A program made the translations under genes and the position numbers. 64,000 nt of DNA from Sabethes cyaneus (taxonomy: Eukaryota; Arthropoda; Insecta; Diptera; Culicidae). Positions 35,431 through 47,589 of the stretch are shown piece after piece. The notes beneath the pieces were generated by a model, which ran no database searches, was not told the origin of the DNA, and worked only from the letters and a program-made list of their open reading frames with translations. The stretch spans positions 14,488,768 through 14,552,767 of the forward strand of contig NC_071355.1 in the NCBI RefSeq assembly GCF_943734655.1, read 5' to 3'. Numbering within the stretch: position 1 is the stretch's first letter; each line of letters opens with the position of its first letter.

Positions 35431-35812
35431 GATGGCACCTTCTCGGTGGTCGACTTCATGGAGGCCTTCCAGGAGCACGAAGTCCAGCGGGTTCTGCGCG
35501 CCTACCCGGACACCATCACGATGGACGTCCACTGCGCTCCGGTCGGCAACTGGGGCGCGATTCAGGACAAGAGCTTTGCCCGGCTCTGCCGCATCCGGCT
35601 GAATCCGGTCGATGTGCTGAGTTCGGGCAGCGACAAACTGAGCGCATTCGTGGACTACCTAGCGGGGATGATCGTACCGACGGAAATTTCCGAACTGCTG
35701 GAAAGCTCCGACGTGGTCGGCAACATCCGCTTCAGTCATCCGACGTTGTATGTCTTTCCCGGCGGGCAAGGAGACGCGGCACTGTTCGGAATCAATGGAT
35801 TCAATATGTTGG
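35431..35812 (+). CDS. futsch: futsch (MAP1-like) exon, N-terminal conserved region part 2
   Basis: This exon continues the MAP1 N-terminal region, from DGTFSVVDFMEAFQEHEVQR through VVGNIRFSHPTLYVFP to GGQGDAALFGINGFNML. The FPGGxGDxALFxxNGFNML signature is one of the most conserved blocks shared by Futsch and vertebrate MAP1A/B/S. It encodes 127 residues plus the first base of a Val codon. The acceptor is TTTCCTCTTTTCCAG and the donor is TTGG/GTAAGT. GC content and codon use differ sharply from the AT-rich intron around it. Confidence 0.97.
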
Positions 35813-35871
35813 GTAAGTTTCAATCAGTTGAACGTAAAAGAAGGCAAAGTTAATAATCTACTTCGTTTCAG
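35813..35871 (+). other. futsch: 59-bp futsch intron
   Basis: GTAAGTTT to CTTCGTTTCAG. It joins TTG-G to TT-GAC, giving leucine, valine and aspartate (NML then VDGG), as in the MAP1 family. Read through unspliced, the frame ends at a TAA near 35851, so retention would truncate the protein. The size is near the minimum usual for dipteran introns. Confidence 0.95.
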
Positions 35872-38800
35872 TTGACGGCGGTTTCAGCAGAAAATCTTGC
35901 TTCTGGGATTTTGTGCGCCATTTGGACCGGCTGGACGCCGTTTTGATGACCCGTATCAACAATACCAACATCAAAGGTATTTCGGCGGTTGTCGAGCGCA
36001 AAAATGAAGCTCATGTCTATCCTCAAATTGGGCACTTCTTTTGCAACATTCCCGAGCGCAAAAGTCTGCTAAGTCCTGATGGCGATAAGGATCGTGACCC
36101 GTTGCTAGTGGATCTGATCGAAGAAGGTCACCAGATTGTGACCAACCTAAAATCGTTGAATCTAAAAGCACAAAACTGCTACCGAGATACTGAACCGATC
36201 AATCTGTACCATAAGGTCGGCCATGGCACTCTGGATATGTACGTAATTAGTCCGGCTAAAGACTCGAAAGAAGTAAAGGAATTCCTCGCCAAGTGGCATG
36301 CTGCTGAGCCGAAACTTTTCACACCAAAGGAGTCCAAAGAATTTACATTCCCCATCCAGAACATCATTTCCATTTGCGCCCTCCTGGTTTGGACACCGGC
36401 CAATCCAGAGGACAACATTACCAGGATACTCTTCCCCGGTTCCGCACCGGAATATAAAATCCTCGAAGGGTTGGAAAAAATGAAAAACGTCGAATTCATG
36501 CGCCATCCATTGTGCACCGTCAAATCAATTGCGCCCAGCCTTTCGACGCAAACGATCACCAAGAAATCCCTCAAGTCGTCATCGATCGACAAGATCATGC
36601 CCGAGCCAATCCTTCCGTCCAAGGTACTGAAGCCATCGGAGAAGGACAACAAGCTGATCGACAACAAGATGAAAATGATCGACAACAAGCTGGCCGACGC
36701 CGCCAAAAGTTCCTCGGAAATCATCGACAGCTCCGGCGACGAGGCCAAGCTGGAAAAGCACGTAACAAAATCATCGATGGCCACCTTCGCGGCCGCCAAG
36801 GTCGACGCCGGCAAACTCAAATCAGCCAAAGTCAAATCACTGGATTCAGCGAAAAAAATCGACAACAAACTGATCGAATCAAGCAAAAAGATCGATTTCG
36901 ACGAAAAGAAAGACTCAACCTCCGATGGCGGTTCGGATAAGGATGACACAGAAAAGAAGCCCGAAGAGGATAAAGAAAAGAAGGAAGACGAATCGGCGGA
37001 AACGAAAAAAGAGGAATCGCCTTCGGCGAAAGAGGAGAACAAAACCGTCAAGAAACCCGGCGAACGGGTGAGCCGACCGGCCACGGCTCGCTCTCGCATC
37101 GACACCAAACCACCACCCAAAGTGACTAAAACTATCAAGAAGAAAGACGAAACCACCAAATCTTCTCCGACGACGCCGAAAAAGGTGGTCGAACCCAAGC
37201 TAACCAACGGCGTATCGGAGAAGAAAGACGACGAACCGAAAAAAGCAACTGCACCACCCAAAACGACAAAACCCGTCGCTACCAAGCCGGGAAAAACTAG
37301 CCCGAAAAGCACTCCAGCTAAGAGCGCCAAAGACGCCAACAACCGCAAGGTACTCGAAGCCCGACAGCGTCCCCTCGCTAAGGCTCCGGTCAAGAAAGAA
37401 CCCGCTGCTGCTGCGGAAAAGAAGGAATCTCCTCCGAAAGTTGAACGCAAACCTATATCACGCCGACCTAAGGCGGTTGCTCCGGGTCACCCCGTTGGAG
37501 GCAGCCCGGTGAAAGCCAAGAAAGTACTAAAGTCCGAAAAGGATGCCGTCATTCGAAAGGCCAAGCTGGACAAGAACGGTACCACCGACTCTAGCCTGGT
37601 ATCCACTCCAAGCGCCGATGAAGCTGGCGTGGCCGTTCAGAAGCGCATCATCGACCCAACGGCTTCAGCAAATGGTTCCGTCGAAGGTGCCCCCGAAGAT
37701 CCAATGCACCAACAACATTTGGCGGAATTGAAGGAAGAACAAGATGCCGTTCGCGAAATTGAGGCAGTATTTAAGCGAGATTCGGAGAAGGCAAAACGTC
37801 ACGAACTACTTTCGGAACATCGGGAGATACAGGACAGTGCAACCGAACCGGAAGAAGAGGAAGAGTACCTCATCATTGAGAAGGAAGAACAGTACACGGA
37901 GGACTCGATCAACGAGCCGGAAAGCAGCGCGACTAAGGAGGAGGAAATTCAAAAGCATCAACGCGATTCGGAAGAATCGGAAAAGCGAAAACGTGACAGC
38001 TTGGATGCGGAGCAGGAGGAGAAAACCGACCTAGCAAAGGCCGAAGGTGAAACAGCAACCGTCATTGAAGTCGTCGAAGGACAGGACAAGGAAGAAGCTG
38101 CCGAAGAAGATGCAGCAGAAACTAAACCGGAGGACAAGGAAGTCATCGTAGAAAAGGAAGCTGTCGAGAAGGTGAAGGAAGAACCGGAAGCAGCTGAAAA
38201 GTTGTCTCCAAAGCACAAGCAAGATCTGGAAGAGGAAGTCCAGGACATCATCGCGTCCGCGAAAGAGATTGCCAAATCTAAAATGGAAACATCAATGGAT
38301 GGGCTGAAAACGGAAGAAATTTCCTCCTTCAGTCCGGACGAAAAAATCAGCAGCACCAAAAAAACCAGCGACACTCGCGATGAAAACGAACCGGAACCAG
38401 CTCCGAAGGAGCTAATCGGTGCCCCACAGGAAAGCCATCACGAGGAACGAGTTTCGGCAACGGGAGAATCCGGTGCAACTACCACGGCTCCGACATTGCC
38501 GGAGGACGAAAGAATTCCACTGGATGAAATCAAGGAAGATTTGGTAATCGAGGAAAAGCACGTCAAGGAGGAAACCAAAGAAGTCGAAGTGGCTCCCCCA
38601 CTTCCTACCGTTTACGAACCACTGGAGAGGCCAACCCCGGCCAAGATGCATTTCAGTGCCCAGCAGGCTCACATGCGCGATGTGGTTAAGACACCGGACG
38701 AGGTCGCAGACCTCCCGGTGCACGAAGAAGCGGACTTCGAGGAGTACAGCGAGGACAAGGACAAGGAAGCCGAGAAGGAACGCGACACCAAAGACAAAAC

Positions 38801-41800
38801 ACCGGCAACGGAAGCGGCGGCACAAAAGAAGCAGACTGAAGCGAAGCAACCGGAAAAGACTGACAAAGTAGTAGTAGATAAGTCGGCAGAAAGTGATAAA
38901 CAATGTGATACGGTGAAGGATGTACAGGAAGAAGTTCAGGAAGTGATCGAAAAGATGGAAATTGACACCAAACTGGACAAGCCGCCGAAACTGGAGACAC
39001 AAACTTCCCCGGCAAAGGATAAACTGGACGAAGCAGCCGTGCTGAAGGATTTGGAATCGCAAATAATTCCAACCGAAAAGGAAGAGGTGAAGGAAAAGGT
39101 GGAATCGGTGGCGACGGCGGCTAAGGAAGCGGAGAAACCAGCGGAACCGGCGGAACCGGCCGAACCCGAAGCACCAGAAGTGGACGACGAAGAGGACAAA
39201 AAGTCCGTCCACGAAGATGTGATCGTTCCAACTAAGGTCGAGCCAAAAGTACCCGTTCCTGCTGAACCGTCAGTACTTGATGACATCTGGCAAGCGCCAG
39301 CCAAGGCCGAGGAGAAACTGGAAGAACTGAAGCATATCATTGACGATAAGGCGAAAGAAACCACTTCCGACCTGGTGGCTCTGAAGGATGAAATGGACCA
39401 GGAATTGGTGGATCGCAAAGAACAAATAGCGGAAACCGTTAAGACGGAGATTGCAGAAGCTGATAAGAAGGTCAAAGAATCGGTTGCTGAATTGGGCAAG
39501 GAAGCCGAGAAAGTAGCACTTGCAGCAGCTGACGAGGTAGTGAAGGATGTGGCTGCCAAGATGGAGGGTGTTGGCGAAGAATTGCAATCCAAGGCTCAGC
39601 AGGCGGACGAAAAACTTGCCGCCGGTGTAGAGGCAATTAAAAGCGATGTGGAACAAGTGGCAGCCAAGGCGGATCAAGTTTTGGACGCGATTGCTACCGA
39701 GAAGAAGGAACTCGAAACACTGGCCAAAGAAATTAAGGAGGAAGTTTCGGGAAAACTTGAAGAAACCAAGAAGCAACTGGATATTGAGTTGAACAAAGCA
39801 GCGGAACAGGTGCAAGAGCAAGCGAAATCGGGAATTAGTTCGTTCTTTGGTGGAATCACCGACGGTATCAAGGCAGGAATTGAAAAGATTGCCGATAAGG
39901 TGGAAACGAAAATTAAAGATAAAACCGAACAGGTTGAGGAGAAGTTACAGCAAGTCGGCGACAAAATCGATGAGTTGAAGGGCAAGGAAGTGGTTGAAGA
40001 AGTTTGTCAGAAGAAGGAGGAAGGTAAGGTAAGAAGTTTCACTCAAGAACTCCGTGAGACTCACATTACCACGTTGGATTCCCCGATCGGGGATGGAGAC
40101 AAAACGGTTGAAATGAAAGCGGCAATTAAAATACCGCAAAACATTGACGAAGATAAGGAGCTGGAAGAGATTGAAGATGCAAAGCAGGCAGCCGCAGCAG
40201 GATCTTTCGTGATTGAAGAAGTGAAATATTCCAATTTCGAGGAAGCCAACCTGCGTGACATCAAGGAAGAGGAAGAGGAGGATCGTGTTTCACCACCACA
40301 AAAGGATGATAAGAAGCCAGTTTCTCCAAGATTAGAGCCGCTGATACAGCCACCCCGATCGAGAACACCCGAGGACGTTGCGAAGATAGTGGCCAACGTT
40401 GCGGAGGTGCTTAAATCGGACAAAGATTTGGAGGAGATTATTCCAGGTTTCGACCCGCAGGAGTTGGAGCGTAAGCTAAGTCAAGGCGCTCCTCGTGAAG
40501 AAGATGTCAGTACCGTCCAGCGAATGCTGGTCACGACTAGCAGTGAGGATGGCGGCGAAGAAATCGACATATGCCCAGCCGGTACTATTACTTTCTCGAA
40601 GTCGACAACACCAGAGCCAACAATTTCCGGAAAAGCAACCCCTGAGATTCGCGTTGACGAAGAAGAAAGTGTACCGGAGAAGAAAGCGGACGAAAAAGCA
40701 GACAAACCTCAACTGCCCGAAGTAAAGCCAGCGGAGAAGGCAAGTCCGCCTTCGTCTGGAAAGTCATCTCCCGATCTTAAAACGTCACCAACTTCAATTG
40801 AGGAAAAAGAGAAACACGAACTGCCGGAAAAGGTGGTTGCAGATGTGAAGAAAACACCCGAAAAGGTAGCGGCTGAGCGGAAAGAGTCACTTTCGGATCA
40901 GTTTGACCGTATTGACGATTCAAGACGTGAGTCCGCAATCAGTACGTTTAGCGAGCGTGATTACACGAAGGACGAAAGCTCTATCGTTGATGAAAGAGAC
41001 TCCTCGCGCGCTCATTCGATTTCCAGCCATATAAGTGAGCTGAACGAAGATGAAGCCGAGCCTAAGGCAACCGACGAAAAACAGCAAACGGCCGCTCCTG
41101 GCGATACGGCGAAAGTGGAAACCAAGAAGAGCGAGGAACTGTCTAGTCCGGAATCCGTCACCAGCCAGAAGACAGTATCGGAAAAATCGGTAGCAGATAA
41201 AACCGAAGCACCAGCAAAGGACGTGAAAGCAGATTCGACGCTGGATCAAGTTGCTGAAAAAGCTGAACCCGCTAGTAGTGAAAAACCTGCTGAGTCCGAA
41301 AAGCAGAAAGATTCATCCAGACCTGAGTCTGCAGCTAGTCATACCAGTGAAAAAGCTCCCTCGGAGAAGTCACCAGCAGCGGAAGCTTCCCGGCCAGAAT
41401 CGGCCGCTAGTCATGTAAGCGAAAAAGCCCCGTCAGATGGCAAGCAGGAACCGAAGGAAGCCTCCCGGCCAGAGTCGGCAGCATCGGCTGTCAGCGCCGA
41501 GAAACCGGAAGAGAAATCGAAGACACCGCCACAGGAGTCGAAGGACGTCTCTAGACCGGAGTCTGTTGCGTCGCATGTTGGTGAGAAAGAACCGGCGTCC
41601 GAGAAGCCTGAAACAAAGGAGGCTTCACGACCGGAATCAGCCGCTTCGCATGTCAGTGAGAAAGCACCTTCGGAGAAGGTTGAAGCGAAAGAAGCTTCCC
41701 GACCGGAGTCAGTCGCTTCGCATGTCAGTGAGAAAGCATCACCCGAGAAGGCTGAAACAAAGGAAGCTGCTCGACCGGAGTCAGTGGCGTCTCATGTTAG

Positions 41801-44800
41801 TGAGAAAGCGCCTTCGGAGAAGGCAGAAGCAAAAGAAGCTTCTCGACCAGAGTCCGCAGTGTCACATGTCAGTGAGAAAGCACCTTCGGAGAAGGCCGAG
41901 GAAAAGGCAGCTTCTCGGCCGGAGTCAGCCGCGTCGCATGTCAGTGAGAAAGCACCCTCGGAGAAAGCAGAAGTGAAGGAGGCATCTAGACCAGAGTCTG
42001 CAGCGTCGCACGTCAGCGAGAAAGCATCGCCCGAGAAGGCCGAGACAAAGGAAGCTTCTCGACCAGAATCTGCTGCGTCGCACGTCAGCGAGAAAGCGCC
42101 TTCGGAGAAGGCTGAACCAAAGGAAGCTTCTCGACCAGAATCTGCTGCGTCGCACGTCAGCGAGAAAGCGCCTTCGGAGAAGGCTGAACCAAAGGATGCT
42201 TCCCGACCGGAGTCAGCGGCAAGTGAAACAGCCCAACCGGAGAAGCTAGAAGTGAAAGAAACTTCACGACCGGAATCAGCAACGTCGGCCGTCAGTGACA
42301 AATCTCCTTCTGATAAAGTTGAAGTTAAAACAGAGGCGAAAGAGGCTTCCCGTCCGGAATCTGCCGCCTCGCATGTCAGCGAGAAGGCGACTTCTCAAAA
42401 GTCTGATGAGAAGCCGACCGCAGATCAGGAGCCTTCCCGAGCAGAATCCGCGGCATCACATGTCAGCGATAAGCTGGAACCAAAAGTTGAATCCAAAGAG
42501 GAGGCGGATGCGGCAGATATTTCCTCTCGCCCAACTTCTGCGGCGTCACATGTAAGCGAGAAGGTTCCATCGGACAAATCTGGGGATAAATCTCCAGCCA
42601 AAGAAGCTTCTCGCCCTGAATCGGTCGCGTCTCATGTTAGCGAGAAGCTTGAAGCGGAGAAACCAGGCGAGAAAACAGCCACAGACAAGGAAGCTTCCCG
42701 GCCAGAATCTGCTGCATCTCATGTGAGTGAAAAGGCTGGGTCCGAAAAACCGGAAGATAAGTCCCCGGTCAAAGAGGCTTCTCGCCCAGAATCGGCCGTC
42801 TCCCATGTCAGTGAAAAGCTTGAAGCAGAGAAAGCGGAAGACAAACCATCTCGACCAGAGTCTGCCGCATCGCACGTGAGTGAAAAAGACGCTACTCCAA
42901 AATCCGACGACAAACAGGACGCTTCCCGTCCGGAGTCAGCCGCTTCACATGTGAGTGAGGCCAAACTCGAAGAGAAACGTGAATCCGTGGCCAGTCTAGC
43001 CGATCAAAAGGCAGTTTCGAAGCCGGCTGCAGATGAAAAACTATCTGAACCTCCGAAGGATGCTTCCAGACCTACATCCGCTGCCAGTGATAAGTCGATG
43101 GAGGAAAAACCGAAAACGGAAGAAGTTAAACCAGCCGGGCAAGTGGAAACAGCGTCCGCACCTGAGTCGGCTCCAGCCGCCAGTCAAGAGGAAGGCGACA
43201 AATCAGTCTCAGCTAAAGATGAAAAGAAAGAAGCCGATCGACCAGAATCAGCAGCCAGTAAGGCCAGCGAAGAGAAGCAAGCATCTCGACCGGAATCAGC
43301 CGCTAGTCATGTTAGTGACAAAAAGGTTGAAGAATCTACAAAAGTTAGCCCCGCGGAAGATAAATCCGTTGACAAAGCCGAATCGCGAGCGGAGTCGGTG
43401 GCCAGCCATGTTAGCGAGAAGAGCGACGAAAAGCAACCAAGTGAGAAGGCTGATGCTGGCAAACCGGAACCAAAAGAGGACGCTAAGGAAACATCTCGTC
43501 CGGAATCTACCGCCAGTCACGTAAGTGACAAGGAACAACCCAAGGACTCCGAACCGGCTGCCGCTAAAACCGCCGAGGCGGAAACATCCAGACCTGAATC
43601 GGCTGCCAGCCATGCAACTGACGCTAGTAAAAAAGACGAAAAAGCTCTCTCTCGGCCGGAGTCCGCAGCGAGCCACGTAAGTGACAAATCTCCCGAAATC
43701 AAACAAGCCGAGGAAGCTTCCGCTCCGGCGAAGGACGAACCTCCAAAGGAAGCTGCGAAACCTACTGAAAAGACCCCTTCAGCAGCCGAATCCGAGAAAG
43801 CGCCATCCAGACCGGAGTCAGCGGCCAGTCACATCAGCACCAAGACTCAGGAGAGCGCCAAGGATGAGAAGGAAACTTCCCGGCCCGTATCCGTCGCTAG
43901 TCAGAAGAGTGAAAAAATCCCATCAGCAGACGCAGAGCCAGCTCAAGCCATCGTCAACGGTGACTACTCTCGTCCGGAGTCGCCAGCCAGCTGTTCCAGT
44001 GACAAAGCCATTCCGGCGAAAGAACCTGAACCTAAGGTAGCCGAGAAGGATCTAGCCCGACAGGACTCTACAGCTAGCTATCACGGGGAACCAATTCCAG
44101 ACGAAAAATCTTTCTCCCGTCCGGAATCACCAGCCAGTTGCGGCGAGGATCAGAAAGAAACCGCAGAAGAAGCTGGAAAACCAACGGAAGACACGGCGAA
44201 AGAATCTCAGGAAAGCAAGAAAGACGCACCTGCTGTCCAGGAAGAAAAGCCCAAAGAAGAAGATAAGGACTTCTCGCGCCCGGAATCGCCGGCAAGTTGT
44301 GGCGATGCCAAGGACGTCCCCGTTGCAACCACCGAATCAACCGTTCCGGAGAAGGATCTAGCTAGGAAAGACTCCAACGCTAGCTATCACGGTGAAGAAA
44401 TTCCCGGTGAGAAGACCTTCTCACGTCCAGACTCGCCCGCGAGTTGCGCGGAAGACGACGCCAAGCCCGCTTCCCGTCCAGAGTCGGTGGCTAGCGGAAA
44501 AGCCGCTTCCGATAAGTCAGCCGAAAAGGAAGCTTCTCGTCCAGAATCAGCTGCTAGCCATCCGAGCGAGAAGGATAAATCACCCATTACGACCGAAACC
44601 GATGCCTCCAAGTCACCTGCCGTCGAGGAAAAACCGAAGCACGATTCACGCCCCGAGTCAGCGGCCAGTCATGTTTCCGAGAAATCGGAAGCAAAAGACT
44701 CACAATCTCGACGCGAATCTGCAACCAAAGAGGACCGACCTACGTCGGCTCTGAGTGACCACGCCGATGAGGTGGAGGATAAAATCGTCCTCAAGGAATC

Positions 44801-47394
44801 ACGTTCAAAGTCACTTTCGGCCGTGATGTCCACGCCACAGAAAATCGGCTTCGATGGCGGCGCATTGGGAGTGCTGGAAGAGGTAACCGCATCACGAGAT
44901 GATCTGCATGTCCTAAAGACACCTCGCGACAGCATTACAAAACTCGAAGATCTAAGACCGACGAAGACGGAATCTAAACTGGACAAACCTTTGTTTGGAC
45001 CCGATCATTTCCCGGCAGAAGAAAAGGCCGAAGCTAAAGGATTTCCTTCAACTGGAACAGAAAAAGAAAGCCCAGATCACAGTGCTCACATCGTTCCGGA
45101 GATGGATCAGCTTCTGAAGGAGACTTGCTCTTCGATGAAAGAGATCGAAAAGATGTCCACTTCGGTTATTTCCATGATCAAAACTTCGGAAAAGAAGGAA
45201 GAAAGCACTAAAGTGGATGAGAAAACAAGTTCTTTTCCTCTTTCCGATAGCGGAAAATCAACCCCAATGTCAACGGATAAAGATAAATCCCAAACATCCA
45301 GCATTAAGTCGGCAAGTCCTCACGAGAAGGACTCCCTTGAGGAAAGTTCGGTTTCTCTCAACACATTCATCGAGAAGGATAGCCTTTCGGAAAGCACCAC
45401 CAAACAGGTTACAATCAAAATGAGCGCTATCGAAGAATCGAATCTAAAGGCCACAACTAGCACCGGAGGCAAAACGGAAAGCGTCGAACTGCTAGGAGGC
45501 ACCAAAACTCCACCGACGGCACCGATCAGCCCCAATGTGGTGAAGGAAGACTTCGCTTTGGGACTTGGACAAATTGAAAGCACTGTGGCCAGTAGTACCA
45601 CAATGACCACCACCAGCGCCACCACCACCACTTCCTCCAGCCAGATTGCAAAATCGCACAAGGAAGATGCGTCTGGTATTTCAACACCTAAAGAATCTGT
45701 ACCATCTGGCAAGAGCAGCCCTGGATTAATGTCCGTTCACACAGGTAGTACAGATAGTGCGTCCAAGTCAATCAACCTCGGCCACAGTTCAGGTATTGAA
45801 ACATCAGATTCATCTCCGAAGCCAACGTCACCCTTCCCGAAGCTGGTCGACACGCTGAAGACGGATGACATCAAAACCAGCTCCGGCATGAGCACACCGG
45901 ATATGACCCGTACATCCACACCCGATATGGTAGATTCGCAAATCGAACGTATCCCCGACGATAAATCAATGGTCACAACAACGACCACCACCAAAACTAC
46001 GCGCTACATCGTAAAAGATGGGGAAAAGATCGAAGTTGGCACCTCAGTAAAGACAGAGACTTCAACCGACGCAAAGAAGGATGACACCAGCAGCGCTGGT
46101 GAATCCCTATCGACATCTAGCGTAACCACAACAACCACAACCAAGATCGTAAAGGAAGCGGTGAAGACCCCAGCAACCCTGACCCTGGCATCAACCGAAG
46201 ATCGCAGCTTGACGGAAGAATTCGACGACAAAGACGCCCTATCGCCCCGCTCGGACATATCGTCCGGTCAGGCATCGCGAATCGTTGCCGGCTGGCACGA
46301 TGAGGACGTCCCCGGTTCACCGATGAGCGTGACCTCGCAGGCTCCACTCTCACCGAGCACGAAGTACACCTACGACTACGATTTCCAGCACTCGAGCTCG
46401 GGTGTGAGCAAAAAGTCGGACATCGAAATCGACGACAGTCAGGATGAAATCCCCCCGCAGTACGACAGCGAAGAGGTTAAGTCTGCCATCACGATTGCTT
46501 CTGCCTACAAACCGGATCCGATGAGCACCTCCTTCTATGGTCAACTTCCCGATGTTTCCGACACGACCATAACAACGACTTCCGCTACCACCAAATCGGT
46601 ACCGATTCCAATCACCGCCGGAAAGGCTGGCACGAAAACCTACATGGAGTATGCCTCCAGCGGTGACAGCAGCAGTGTGGACTCCAGCCTGCACAAACCA
46701 ACCAGAGACAGCAAATACCTGGACGATGCCGATCTCGATTTCGAGAAAACCTTCACCAAATCGGACCAGATTGACTTGATGACCACTTCGATGCACTTCT
46801 CCAGTGAGAAAGAATTCATGGCTGCCACCACTACTATGGCCGCCGCAACAACCGCTCCAACCACAGTTGCCGACAGCAGCAAGAAAGAGCTAGATTTCAC
46901 CGCAAGCGGACTTCCCTCTACCGGAAGCACTCAGCAAGCACAAACTACGGTTACAACCACAGCACAGCCAAGCACTACAACTACAACCACATCCACAACA
47001 AGCAGCACCGACCAATCGCAATCGGACAAAAACAAAGACATCCTCGCATCGTGGGGCAAACCGCTGGGACTGCCGTCGCCGGCCCCGCTGAATGATACCG
47101 ACATGAAAACAACCCCCAAGAAGGAACGACGAATGATCATCAGCAAGACACGACTGAACAACGAGAAGAACCTTCGCAAGCGGTCGGAATCACCGATCAA
47201 ACCCTCGAAGAAGCCGGCCCCGGTCTATGTGGACCTGTCGTACGTACCGCACCACGGCAACTCGTACTACGCCAATGTGGAATTCTTCAAACGGGTACGG
47301 GCCCGCTACTACGTGTTCTCCGGAACGGAACCGAGCCGAGAGGTGTACAACGCCCTGCTGGAGGCGAAGCAAACCTGGGAAGATAAAGATTTAG
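35872..47394 (+). CDS. futsch: futsch (MAP1-like) giant exon
   Basis: This uninterrupted 11.5 kb coding exon gives about 3,840 residues. In order: the end of the conserved N-terminal region (VDGGFSRKSCFWDFVRHLDR, LYHKVGHGTLDMYVISPAK, RILFPGSAPE, to about 36510); a K/P-rich basic region with KKE and RSRIDTKPPPK (about 36600-37600), comparable to MAP1B microtubule-binding motifs; a very acidic region with EEEEEYLIIEKEE (about 37700-39250); an amphipathic helical segment (about 39300-40030); an S/E/P region with about 40 SRPES-type repeats (41316-44760), likely phosphorylated; a Ser/Thr-rich part with long Thr runs (about 45100-47050); and the start of the light chain (VYVDLSYVPHHGNSYYANVE, RARYYVFSGTEPSREVYNAL). 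Futsch stabilises axonal and synaptic microtubules. The donor TTTAG/GTAAGA leaves phase 1. Confidence 0.97.
39300..40030 (+). other. futsch: Amphipathic helical segment in Futsch
   Basis: About 240 residues lack prolines almost entirely and repeat patterns such as KEQIAETVKTEIAEADKKVK, EELQSKAQQADEKLAAGV and EEKLQQVGDKIDELKG, with hydrophobics spaced as in 11-residue amphipathic helices (apolipoprotein-, perilipin- or LEA-like). In its middle is a more hydrophobic, glycine-containing piece, SGISSFFGGITDGIKAGIEK (about 39829-39888). This differs clearly from the disordered S/P/E regions on either side. A lipid- or microtubule-surface-binding helix is a reasonable inference; a coiled coil is the alternative. 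Confidence 0.6.
41316..44760 (+). repeat. futsch: About 40 SRPES-centred protein repeats in Futsch
   Basis: The core is SRPESAASHVSEK followed by a variable, charged linker. I count about 40 recognisable units, with variants SRAES, SRPTS, SRPDS, ARQDS and ARKDS. Serine-proline-flanked acidic motifs of this sort suggest multi-site phosphorylation. Drosophila Futsch also has a long array containing SRPES and SRRES units, but with longer, differently composed units, so arrays in this position are a family feature whose unit is remodelled in each lineage. Confidence 0.9.
41622..42197 (+). repeat. futsch: Eight exact-length 72-bp (24-residue) tandem units
   Basis: Eight consecutive units of exactly 24 residues have the pattern ASRPESAASHVSEK, then APSEK or ASPEK, then AExKE. 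Units seven (42054-42125) and eight (42126-42197) appear identical at the DNA level except for the last codon (GAA against GAT). Frame is kept throughout, as expected from in-frame unit duplication in coding sequence. Confidence 0.93.
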
Positions 47395-47589
47395 GTAAGA
47401 AATAGACGGCTCTCTTATTTCGGGTGGGGACTAGCGTTGTAGTGCTAATTATTGTCCATGATATAGCTAAATTAAGTATTGTTCAATATTTTGTATTTAC
47501 CGTACACTTCCGGTTCACGTCCGTCAGAGCCCAAAGAGCGTTTTGATTTATAAGACTAGGAGATTGAACAGTTTTAATTTATAGATATA

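Noticed and set aside
36179..37450. 423-codon open frame on the minus strand inside the giant futsch exon, with several similar ones to 47200
   Set aside because: They are antisense shadows. Biased codon use in a K/E/S/P-rich exon leaves the opposite strand open, and the translations are Ser/Leu-rich with no domains.
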